This document shows, one piece after another, positions 12,104 to 22,300 of a DNA stretch of 64,000 nucleotides. Numbering within the stretch: the stretch's first letter is position 1; the number at the start of each line of letters is the position of its first letter. The notes below the pieces were generated by a model. The model was given only the letters and a program-made list of their open reading frames with translations, searched no databases and was not told the origin of the DNA. Source of the stretch: Paratrimastix pyriformis (lineage: Eukaryota > Preaxostyla > Paratrimastigidae); the NCBI GenBank assembly GCA_027972325.1, contig JAPMOS010000015.1:633501-697500 (forward strand), given 5' to 3'. Position numbers and translations under genes: made by a program.

Positions 12104-12480
12104 TTAAATCGAAGAAGACTGGGGGTTGGAGGGGTTGGAGGGGTTTGCCTTCATGGGGTTGTGCCTCAGCAGGTACGCTGCCACATACTCGACCGGATCG
12201 GCAGGACTGCAAATCGGGGAGATGTGGAAAGGGCGGAGAAGAGGCTCCAGACCGCTCGCGAACAAGCGCAGAAAGGGCTTGAAGGAGCAAAGGCACAACA
12301 GTCTGGTCGAGATAGGCACGAATCGGAAGCGCCTGAACATCAATTTTGCTGTTGAGAGTGAATGAGGCGTTCTCGGCCGAGGCACCCTGTAGAAGGGGAA
12401 AAATATTAGACGAATAGGAATCTGGGGAACACACAAACCTCGGGCTTCTCCTGCTGTGGTGGGGGCTGTTGCTGGTCCAT
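12104..12480 (-). CDS. DPY30: DPY30-domain protein
   Basis: A 92-residue protein in three exons. A Gln/Pro-rich start ([14 protein letters not shown]) is followed by the Dpy-30 dimerisation motif, [20 protein letters not shown], and then the helix [15 protein letters not shown]. In the family this four-helix bundle docks amphipathic helices of ASH2L in SET1/MLL histone H3K4 methyltransferase complexes, and related RIIa/Dpy-30 proteins sit in flagellar radial spokes. Both roles are open here. Intron donors are GTTTGT and GTCTGG. Length is close to human DPY30 (99 residues) and the motif is complete. The start codon is only 50 bp from the proposed start of the divergent MYCBPAP gene. Confidence 0.93.
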
Positions 12481-12530
12481 TTGAATTTACGAGAGTAGAA
12501 CCTAGGCTTCCTATCGACTAATCCGAGCAA
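12481..12530. promoter_or_regulatory. Shared 50-bp divergent 5' region, DPY30 / MYCBPAP
   Basis: The whole space between the DPY30 ATG and the proposed MYCBPAP start. It is AT-richer than the surroundings and contains no ATG on the plus strand. Any core promoter must overlap the coding starts. No TATA box seen. Confidence 0.45.
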
Positions 12531-15500
12531 GTGGCGGACTCCAAAAACCGACGTCCTTGGGAGACACTCGGTGACCCCGAGGAGTTCAATCAATTATTAC
12601 GGGAAGAAGAGGAACGAAAAGCGGCCGCGGCTCCTCCGATTCCCGAGGTTCGGAACGGTCGCTGTTGTTTGTCCCGATTAATACTTCGCGGGTGATAGAT
12701 TGCTGAGCCTGACGAATTCGCCACACTTCACGAGGAACAGATTGGGAGGAAAAACATGCTTCAGGTCTGTTTACATTCGCAGATCTCATGGTGTACAGCA
12801 TGTGCAACCCGAACTCCCAGTCTGCCCTGGCGACCTTGCGAACAAACGCGTTGTGCGACGCCCAACTGAAAGAGTCCACATTGAAGAGACTGTCTCCGAG
12901 TGACCAGATCACGTCTGTTTGTCGGGTGTCCCCCCCCCCCCCCCCCCCCTTCTCATCGCGTTGTTCCTGGTGATCTGGTGGTGGTGGGGCAGCCTGACCC
13001 GGGACGAGCGGGCGCTGCGCCTGTGGGAGCGCCAGAACCGGGAGTGGGACCGGATGAAGGAGCGCCTGGCGGGCCGGCTGGGGAAGCCCGTCGAGGCGCT
13101 GGTGGTGTCGCGTGTCGAGGCCTACCGGGGCCTGGTCGAGGCCAAGACCCTCGCCGAGCAGGCCGTCCCCCTCCACGTCAGCACGCACGCCCCCCCCCCC
13201 CCCCCCCCCCCCCGCTGGTCATGCCGTGCTCCCCCCCTTGGCCTGTGGGCGTGCCCCTCACCGTGTCCTCCCGGCGGCGGCTGGGGGCTGTGCCGAGCAG
13301 GAGAAGTGGCAGGACAGCTTCTGGCAGATGTCCCTCCGGGGCGGCTTCCAGCGGTTCGTCCAGGTGGGCAGCGCCTTCAGCGGGCTCTACTGCCCCGTGG
13401 GCGAGCCCAAAAACCCCTCGTCCGTCCCATCGCATGCGCCCTGCCTGCTGCCTGTGCCGCGCGCCATACCCCCCGGGCGCACCTGATGCCGATCATTTTC
13501 GATGCTCGATGCTCGATGGGGTGCCGGGGCGCAGCTTCGAGAGCGTTCGCAAGCCGGGCGCCACGAGCCGATCGCCCACTCGGCGCCAGGAGAAGACCGG
13601 CCTGGACTTGCTGTCTGCCCCACCCCCCCACCGCCCGCCCTTGACTGTGCCTTCTTGCGCCCCTCTGGGTGCCGCCCCGGTCGACCGGCCCGCTGACCAC
13701 ACCCACTGACCACACCCACGGCCCCATGGCGGGCCTGGTGGGTCTGCAGGCGGCCCGCCCAGATGCGGCACCTCAAGTCGAGCCTCACCCAGCGGGGCCT
13801 CCACCTCCCCGCCGACCAGGTCCGCCACGCCCCCGGCATCGCCCCCGGCATCGCCCCCGGCATCGCCCCCGGCATCGCCCCCGGCATCGCCCACACCCCC
13901 ACACACGGCCGTCCGCAGCCCCTCACCGTCCACCGTTTGCTGGTCCCATGGGACATCGCACCCCGGGTGTGCGGGGCGGTGTGTGGATGGCCGGGACGTG
14001 GGGCGGGGGCAGGACATGGACCAGCTCTGCCTGAGCGGCGAGGGCCTGCTGACCGAGGCAAAGCTCAGTGCCCAGATGCAGTCCGCCCAGCCAGCCGCCC
14101 AGCCGCCCAGCCAGCCGCCCAGCCGCCCCCCTTCGACAGCCCCGCCGCCCATCCCATCAGCCCCACGGGCCGCTGGTCCCCATTGTCATTCATCCCTCTG
14201 CGCCCCCTCCCCTGGCTCCTGCCCCGTCCCCCACCAGGGACGTTGAGCAGACCATCGCCCGCGACCAGGCCGCCCTCGTCCGCAGCTGCCCTGCCCTGCC
14301 CTGCCCTGCCCTGCCCTGCCCTGCCCTGCCCTGCCCTGCCCTGCCCTGCCCTGCCCTGCCCTGCCCTGCCCTGCCCTGCCCTGCCCTGCCCTGCCCTGCC
14401 CTGCCCTGCCCTGCCCTGCCCCCAGGCATTTCCATTTCGCCGGTGCCGTGAACCTCGCGTGGTCGTCGGCCACTCGGCCACGGGGCGCTGACGACTGTTG
14501 GCTGCCCGTGTGGATGGTGTCGTGTCTGCCCTCAGGAGGAGGAGGCGCGCCTCGGGGCCACTCGGACTGACGCGGCCAGCCCTGGGACCGGCCCTCGGTC
14601 CGCCACAGCCCGCACCCTCGCCTCCCATGCCATGCCCGCCCCCCACGAGCATCCCGCTCGCCACCGCCGCGGCCCTGAGGTTCACCGCCCCTCTGTGGTG
14701 GCGGCCATGAGGTTCACCGCTCCTCTGTGGGGGCGGGCCAGGCGGGAGGGCGGACACTCCGATGCCCCCTCGCCGGGGGCGGGGGCGCCGCAGGAGGGGC
14801 AGCAGGAGGGGCAGCAGGAGGGGCAGCAGGAAGGCCCCTCGATGGAGCTTGCCCTGACCGAGCTGCACTTCGAGGGCCCCGCGGGGGAGCCCGTCCGGGC
14901 CACCCTCACCGCCACCAACCGGGGCACCCTGGCCACATTCTTCCAGTGGTCCCGCGTCGGCCTGGGCGGCACGGTCCGCCATGCGCGTCCCGCCATGCAC
15001 CCACCACCCACGCCCCACCCACGCCCCACCGCCCTCCGCCATCCGCCATCCGAGTCCGAGTCCGAGTCCGAGTCCGAGTCCGAGTCCGAGTCCGAGATGC
15101 CGCCGCACCTCCTCCGCCCCGCGACGGGCTGCCCTCGCCTGCCCTTCCTGGCCCCGCCTCCGGCCCTTGCCTTTGGCTGACCTCACCGCCCCCTCGCTCC
15201 TCCTGGGCGGTCCCGTCGGCTCTTCGGTTCGTTGGCGTTGGCGTTGGCGTTGGCGTTGGCGTTGGCTTGGGGGGCGCAGCTTCCGCTGCCCGAGCGGAGC
15301 GTCTTCTTCCTGGACCGGCAGCGGGGCGCCCTGCTGCCCGGCGAGACGGCCGCCTTCGTCTTCACCTTCAAGCCGCCCGCACCCGGGGTCCGGCCCCCCT
15401 GCCCCTCCGGCTCCCCTGCCCCACGGCCCCCACTCCTGCCCTGCTGCCTCCTTGCCTGCTGCTGCTGGTGGTGGCGCCTGCTGGCGGTGGCGGTGCTCAT

Positions 15501-16597
15501 TCTCGCCGCTGGCCCGGTGTGGGCACGGCGGGGGCGGGGGCTGCAGCTGTACCGGGACCAGTGGTACGTCGTGTGCACGCCGCCCCCGCCGGCCCACCCG
15601 GGCCCCATGTCGGTCGCCCTGAGCGGCGTCGGCCGCCCCGGGGACGCGTGCGCCCTGCCCAGGCGCCGCCTCGAGGCCCAGATGGCCCACGACCGGTCCA
15701 CCCCGCCCCGCCCCGCGCCCCGCCCCGCCGCCCCACGTCCCACACCCCTTGGCGCACCCCCATCGCGCCCCTCTTCACCTCCTCGCTTCCACCCCTGCCC
15801 GTGCCGTCCGCGCCTCTGTGGGTCTGTCTGTGGGTCTGTCTGTGCCGGGGTGGCTGCAGGCGGGTCCGCGAGTGCCGCGGGCTGGTGGAGGAGCTGCTGG
15901 CGGCCATCCCCGAGCGCCCCGCCCCGCGGCTGGAGGTGGACATGCGCCAGGCGCTCTTCCTCCTCCACAACGCGCCCCTCCAGGTCCGCCCGCCCGCCCC
16001 CGCTCCCTTCCCCCGCCCGCCTGCCCGCCTGCCCGCCCGCTCTCGGCTCGGAGGCACCCCCCGGGCGGGTGGTCGCGAGGCGCTCACCCATCACTGGCCC
16101 ACCCACCCCGCTGGTGCGGCACGGGGCGGGGCGGGCAGCTGTACGGTGCGGGGGGCCTCATCGAGCGGTTCGAGCGGCTGGCGGGGACGGTCTTCCGGGG
16201 CCTGGGCGCCCCGCCCGAGGAGGCCCACTGGGACTACTCGGTGAGCCACCTGCGGGACCTCATCCGCCTGCTGCCCGACCCCGAGGCCCGCCGGCTGGCC
16301 GGCGCCCACCTGGACGGGCTCTGCCTCCTGGCCGCCTACCCGCCCGACCCGGTCCAGGGCCAGGGCCAGGGCCAGGGTCAGGGCCAGGGCGAGGCCGAGG
16401 GGCCGGTCCGGCTGCCGGCCGAGTGGCAGCCCATCGAGGACGCCGTCGCCGACTTCCAGCCCGAGTGCGCCATCGTGTCCGCCCGCACCGCACCGCACCG
16501 CCATGCCCATACCCATGTCCATGCCCATACCCATACCCATGTCCATGCCCATGCCCATACCCATACCCATGCCCATGCCCATGCCCATGCCCATGTC

Positions 16598-16684
<87 letters not shown>

Positions 16685-18471
16685 CTGTCGCCGGTGTTGT
16701 CTGCCTGCAGGCGGCGGCTTGTTGGGGAGCTCGTCGACTCGGTGGAGCCGCTTGCCCTCCGCGCGGCCGCCATGCCGCCGCCGCCGGTCGTCTCGGAGGG
16801 GCCCCGCCCGGCCCCGGCCCCGGCCCCCTCACCCCCACCCGCCACGGGGCGGCCCGGCTCCCGGGCAGGGACACCCGGCGACAGCCAGCGCCCCAAGCCT
16901 CAGCCCGCCCAGCAGGCGGCACGCGCCGGTCGGCACCCGTGCCCACACCCACGCCCATGCCTCATGCCTCATGCCTCATGCCCCATGCCCCATGCCCCAT
17001 GCCCCATGCCTCATGCCCCATGCCCCATGCCTCATGCCTCATGCCTCATGCCCCATGCCCCATGCCTCATGCCCCATGCCCCATGCCCCATGCCCCATGC
17101 CCCATGCCCCATGCCTCATGCCTCATGCCTCATGCCCCATGCATGTGTGCCATGCCCGCCCGTCCCCACCCCTGCCCCTGCCCCGTGCCGTCTGCCACTG
17201 CCGGCTGGTGCCTGGCGACAGGGGCGGCCGCCAAGGGCGATGGGAAGGCCGGCAAGGCGGCGCCCCCGGGGGGCGAGGGGGCACCCGTGCGGCGGCCCGA
17301 GAGCGCCCTCGAGATGCGCCGCCTGGGGGAGCGCAACCCGCCCCACCAGCGCATCCGGGCGGGGGCCCACATGCTGGCCGACCGGGCCGCGGCCCTCGAG
17401 GCGATGGGCCTCGAGGACATCATCGTCCGCCCAGCCCGCTCAGCCCGCCCAGCCCGCCCAGCCCGCCCAGCCCGCCCAGCCCGCTCAGCCCGCTCAGCCC
17501 GCTCAGCCCGCTCAGCCCGCCCAGCCCGCACGCATCACCATGCCTCCCTTTCGGCCCATGCCGCTTTGGGTGCCTGCTCGTCCTCTGGCGGGGGGCGGGG
17601 GGTTCTGCGCAGGCGCCCCAACCCGCCGACCCGGTCGCCGAGGGTCCGTCACGCGCGCCTCCTCCGCCCTGCCCCCCGCTGCCCCACTCTGGCCTTCCCA
17701 TGACCATCCCCCCTGCCCTGCCCTGCCCTGACCTGCCCTGCCCTGCGTGGCTGACTGGCTGTCCCCGGTCGATGTGTTTGCCCTCTCGCAGCCGAGGCCC
17801 AGGCGCAGGCCCAGGCCGACGAGGAGGCCGCTGCTGCCGCGGCTGCTGCGCTGAGGGCCGCCCGGCCCGAGCTGGGGCTGCCCCTCGAGGGGGAGCCGCT
17901 CCCCCCCGCCATGGTGCCCCTCCTGCCCACCCGGACCGGCCCCTCGCCCCGTCTGCGTCCCCTGCCTGCCCTGCCCTGCCCTGCCCTGCCCTGCCCTGCC
18001 CTGCCCTCACCTCCCAGCCTGTCCGACCTCATCGGCTCGGTTGCCCTCATCGGCACGGGTGGCCGCTCTGGGGCCGCGGGCCGGTGCAGTGGCGCCCTGG
18101 GCGCGGGGCCTCTTCGCGCTGCAGGTGCGGGACGCGCTCTGCTTCACCATCGACCGGGCCGCGGCCCTGCTGGGAGCCCTCGACAGGCGGGCCGACACCC
18201 TCGCCGAGGCCGACGGCGGTCCGCCATCCGCCCCCCACAGGTGCTGCCCATCCGCCCCCCGCAGGTGCCCATCCGCCCGGGTTGGGCTTTCTCTGGGTCC
18301 TCGCCGCCACCTGCAGCCCAAGCCGAGTGCGACGGGGCCGTGGACGACCTGCTGGCCCGCCAGGAGGAGGAGCGCCGCGCCCGGGAGGAGGCCGCCGCCG
18401 AGGAGGCCGCCCGCAAGGCCGACGAGGAGCAGGAGCGCCGCCTGGCAGCCCTGGAGGAGGCCGCCCCATGA
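12531..18471 (+). CDS. MYCBPAP: MYCBP-associated protein (ciliary, FAP147-like)
   Basis: A large multi-exon gene. The recognisable order matches MYCBPAP: a helical segment [18 protein letters not shown] then [10 protein letters not shown] (about 13010-13170); [16 protein letters not shown] (about 13300); [19 protein letters not shown] (about 13763); an immunoglobulin-like ASH/MSP domain [58 protein letters not shown] (14840-15390); [13 protein letters not shown]; then helical C-terminal segments [36 protein letters not shown] and an alanine/arginine-rich coiled coil ending at TGA 18471. In ciliates and algae the orthologue is in the axonemal central apparatus. Introns hold CCCTG, CCCATG, CCTCATG and CCCGCTCAG repeats and two poly-C runs. 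The first exon ([17 protein letters not shown]) has no ATG; GTG 12531 is the only plausible start after an upstream TAA. Confidence 0.8.
12930..13213 (+). repeat. Two intronic poly-C runs in MYCBPAP
   Basis: Runs at 12930-12949 (20 nt) and 13190-13213 (24 nt), each within an intron flanking the conserved exon [11 protein letters not shown]. Confidence 0.8.
14287..14421 (+). repeat. (CCCTG)n intron repeat, about 27 copies
   Basis: Perfect pentamer array in a MYCBPAP intron that starts after the exon [12 protein letters not shown]. The same pentamer, in the same sense, recurs in introns of CCDC39, TONSL and the kinesin. Confidence 0.9.
16500..16683 (+). repeat. (CCCATG)n intron repeat
   Basis: Hexamer array with some CATACC/CATGTC variants between two MYCBPAP exons (ADFQPECAI and [13 protein letters not shown]). 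Confidence 0.9.
16962..17143 (+). repeat. (CCCCATG/CCTCATG)n intron repeat
   Basis: Heptamer array alternating two unit types in the next MYCBPAP intron. The unit differs by one base from that of the preceding intron. Confidence 0.9.
17430..17530 (+). repeat. (CCCGCCCAG/CCCGCTCAG)n intron repeat
   Basis: Nonamer array after the exon ending GLEDII in MYCBPAP. Confidence 0.85.
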
Positions 18472-18506
18472 GCGAGGGCGTGCAGCCATGCCTCGATGTA
18501 CACTGA

Positions 18507-18507
<1 letters not shown>

Positions 18508-18547
<40 letters not shown>
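18508..18547 (+). repeat. 40-nt poly-C after MYCBPAP stop
   Basis: Longest homopolymer in the window, 37 bp after the stop codon, so probably in the 3' untranslated region or just beyond. Confidence 0.9.
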
Positions 18548-18651
18548 ACCGATGTCCCAGAAGAGACAATCGCGCCCCGGCGGGGTCATGGGCGGCGGGG
18601 TCATGGGCGGCGGGGTGTCAAGACCGGACCACCCAGGGCCCCTTTCCAAAA

Positions 18652-18750
18652 GAGCCACACCGAGGCCTCTAGAGGAGCCACACCGAGGCCTCGCCACACC
18701 GAGGCCTCTAGAGGAGCCACACCGAGGCCTCTAGAGGAGCCACACCGAGC
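18652..18750. repeat. Tandem array with palindromic CCTCTAGAGG core
   Basis: Several imperfect copies of GCCACACCGAGGCCTCTAGA in the convergent spacer between MYCBPAP and the CBM20 gene. The core GGCCTCTAGAGG can form a hairpin in either transcript. Confidence 0.75.
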
Positions 18751-18974
18751 CACCCCCCATCTCCATCCCAGCGGGACCGACACCGTACATCTCCAATGTT
18801 CACTCGTGGAGGGAGCCAGCAATGCGACCAGGCGCACACTCACGGCCCGCGGGCCAACCAACCCATCGAGATAGCAGAGCGAAACCGAACCGGGAAGGGA
18901 AATGCAAATATGGAGGGGGATGGAGAGGAGAGGAGGGAGGGGAGGGGAGGTACTGTATAGCTGGAGCCCCGGCC

Positions 18975-19245
18975 TCAGAGGGGGCGGTGGGACCCGACGA
19001 AGTGGGCGATGGCGCAAAGGGTCCCCAGCACGGCGAAGGCTCCGAACATGACGGCCGCCCTGGTGGCCGCACAAAGGGGAGCCGTAAGGACGAGGAACCA
19101 GAGCAGTTATGTCTGTCTGACTGTCTGTCTGACTGTCTGTCTGACTGTCTGTCCGATTGTCTGTCCGACTGTCTGTCTGACTGTCTGTCTGACTGTCTGT
19201 CCGGCTGTCTGTCCGACTGTCTGTCTGACTGTCTGACTGTCTGAC

Positions 19246-19278
<33 letters not shown>

Positions 19279-19289
19279 GACTGTCTGAC

Positions 19290-19354
<65 letters not shown>

Positions 19355-22300
19355 GACTGTCTGACTGTCTGACTGTCTGTCTGTCTGTCTGTCTGTCTGG
19401 TGCGGACCAGAAGCGGGGGTTGGTCTCGTCCTCACTCGGGCTCTTGGGGGCCGCTTGCTCCTCGGGCTCGGGCCGAGGGGTGGGCGGGGGAGGCGCCGGC
19501 CGGCTTCCCTTCCTGCGCCGAGGTCCACTCTCGACCCCAGCCCTGGGCGAAGCGGATTGCCCCTCGGAGGCCCCACTCGGCGTGGGCCCCGCAGGGGCAG
19601 CTGTGTGTGCAGCTGCGGGTGCTGCTGCGGGGGCAACTGGAGCTTGATCGATCCCCGGGGCGGGGGCTGCAGCAGGTGGCGGGGGGTCTGCCTTGGCGGC
19701 GGTGCGCATCTCCCGCTGGGCGGCGAGGGCCTTCTGGAGATCCTCCTCCCGCTGGGCGGCCCGGTCGCGCTTGCGGGCCTGCTGCCGCTCGGCCTGCTTC
19801 TGGCGGCGCGCCTGGAAAGATCGCGATGACCCGCCCACGACCCGCCCACGACCCGCCCACGACCCGCCCACGACCCGCCCACGACCCGCCCACGACCCGC
19901 CCACGACCCGCCGAGGCAGCCGATGAACATGCGGAGCAGGGCAACGTGAAGCAGGCACAGCAGCCCATGACCAGGGCATGCAGGGTCGTGGGATGAGCGG
20001 GGAGCCAGACGCGTTCCTGGTCCTCCGCCGGGCCCGTGGGGGCGGCAGGGCCGGCCGGGTCGGGGTGGGCTTCGGTGGCCTCCTGGGCCTCGTCCCCCTG
20101 GGCCGCGGCGGCGGCTTTGTGGAGGGCCTCCATGATCGTGGCCGCGGTGCGCTCGGGCAGGTGTGCGGTGGGAGTTGGGGGTCTGCTGCTCGCATGGGCC
20201 CCCGCGTTGCTGCCCGATCGCCCCCGGGGGCCCGCCGCCGGCACCACAGCGGCTGGGGGCGCCACCACGGTGGGGGCCCCATGGCCGGGTGCCGCTTGGG
20301 ATGCCGCGGGGGCGCCCACGGATCCTTTGCGGCTCCGGGTCGGCGCTGGGGCGCGGGGGGCGGGCCCCTCGGACCCCACCGCAACCCGAGGTGGTGCGGC
20401 GGCGTCGGGCGACTTGGCAGCCGCACGGCCCACGCCCCCGCCAGCCGACGGTGGGCGCTGGGGGGCGGGAGGGGCTGCGCCCGCGCCCGATGGCCGGCAT
20501 GGCACAGGGTCCTGCGGCCTGCCCTCGGGTTTGGGACTCGCCGGGCGAGTGGACCCGTCGCCCGCGGGCGACCGGCCGGAGGCTCGGGCGGCACAGACAA
20601 GCGGCGCCTGTGGAGGAGGCGGGGCGGCCTGTGGAGGAGGCGGGGCGGCCTGTGGAGGCGGGACGGCCTGTGGAGGAGGCGGGGCGGCCTGTGGGGTCGG
20701 ATGTTGCGCGGCCTGTGGCTGGTGGGCGGCCGGGGCGGCACGGGCCGGGGCGGGGCCGTTGCGGATGGGGCAGCGGGCCGTGTGCCGGCGGGCCTCGTCG
20801 AGGTCCAGCTGGCTGACCAGCACAACATCGCCCAGGTCGAGCGGGTCCTCCTCGGCCCCCCCGGCGGTGGGCTTCTCCTCCATCACCGAGGGCTTCTCCT
20901 CCATCACCGGGGGCTTCTCCTCCATCACCGGGGGCTTCTCCTCCATCACCGGGGGCTTCTCATTGGCAGGGGGCTTGACAGGGGGCTTCTCCTCCATCAC
21001 CGGGGGCTGGGCGGGCGAGGCCGCGTCGGGTTGGGCGGGCCAGGCATCATCAAGGGGGCGGGGGGCAAGGGGCGAGATAATGATGACCCCGGGCGAGAAT
21101 GGACTCTCCAGGGGCGTCCCGGTGGCCGGGGTGGGTGGCGGGGGGTTGGGGGACGGCCTGTCATCACCGCCCGTGGGCCCGCCCTCGGGAGCGGGGTGCT
21201 CGCTGCCCGATGCGGACCCGGAGCCGCTGGAGGCGGCATCCCGACCGACCCCGGCCCCAGACCCAGCAGGGGCGGGCCCAGGCGCAGAGGGCGCTTCCTG
21301 GGCTGCCGCAGCCACGGGGGGTCCCACAGCAGTCACGGCGGGGGCTTCTGAAATGGGGCTGTCCGGCAGGGTGGGCCGTGTGGGCTCGGCTGCGGGCTCG
21401 GCTGCGGGGGCGGTCGCGGCAGGGGCAGCGGGGGCTTGAGGCCGGCGGCTGTGGGCGGCCTGATTGCGCTTGCGCATGGGCGGCTCCCCGTGGCGGCTCC
21501 GAGGGGCCCCGTCGGCAGCGGCAGGGGGGCAGGGGCAGCAGTACGCGTAGGTGGCGTACCCGGGCAGGGGTAGGGCCAGGGGCGCTGGGGCCACTGGAAC
21601 CCGGGCCGCCGCCGCAGACGCCACCACGGGGGCCAAGGGCGGACGTAACGACGCGGCCGGTAGCGGAGGCGGCACGAGGGAGAGGCCGCTCGAGGGGTAC
21701 AGGTAGGCCGCCGCGGGCGGATAGAAGGCGAACTCGGCTTTCCGATGGTCGGCCTTCGGGGGCTGAGCGGCCGCGTGATCGCGCTTCTGATGAGGAGCAG
21801 CCTGACCGTGCAGAGGCGGCTCGTGCCCTGGCTGCTCGAGCTGCTTGGGTTGAGGTTGGGTCTGCTCGGGCTGGGTCTGTTCGGGCTGGGTCTGTTCGGG
21901 CTGGGTCTGTTCGGGCTGGGTCTGTTCGGGCTGGGTCTGTTCGGGCTGGGTCTGTTCGGGCTGGGTCTGCTCGGGCTGGGTCTGCTCGGGCTGGGGATGG
22001 GCCTGCTCGGGCTGGGTCTGTTCGGGCTCGGGCTGGGTCTGTTCGGGCTGGGGTTGGGTCTGTTCGGGCTGGGGTTGGGTCTGCTCGGGCTGAGGTTGGG
22101 CTTGCTCGGGCTGGGGTTGGGCTTGCTCGGGCTGGGGTTGGGCTTGCTCGGGCTGGGGTTGGGCTTGCTCGGGCTGGGTCTGTTTGGGTTGGGCCTGCTC
22201 GGACTGGGCCTGTTCGGGCTGGGCCTGTTCGGGCTGGGGCTGGGCCTGCTCGGGCTGGGGTTGGGCCTGCTCGGGCTGGGGTTGGGCCTGCTCGGGCTGG

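Larger units (their letters stand above)
18472..18974. other. Convergent spacer, MYCBPAP / CBM20 gene
   Basis: About 500 bp without a convincing gene. It holds a 40-nt poly-C run directly after the MYCBPAP stop, two copies of a GGGGTCATGGGCGGC unit, and a tandem array built on a palindromic CCTCTAGAGG core (see separate entries). The remainder is AT-richer with GGAGAGGAGAGGAGGG purine tracts. Confidence 0.6.

Noticed and set aside
16091-16700. Methionine/glycine or histidine repeat proteins from the CCCATG array
   Set aside because: All six frames give simple dipeptides, and flanking MYCBPAP exons define this stretch as intron.
14065-16950. Very long open frames antisense to MYCBPAP, TONSL, CCDC39 and others
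   Set aside because: High GC removes stop codons from all frames. These frames run through repeat arrays, lack conserved motifs and start at arbitrary codons.
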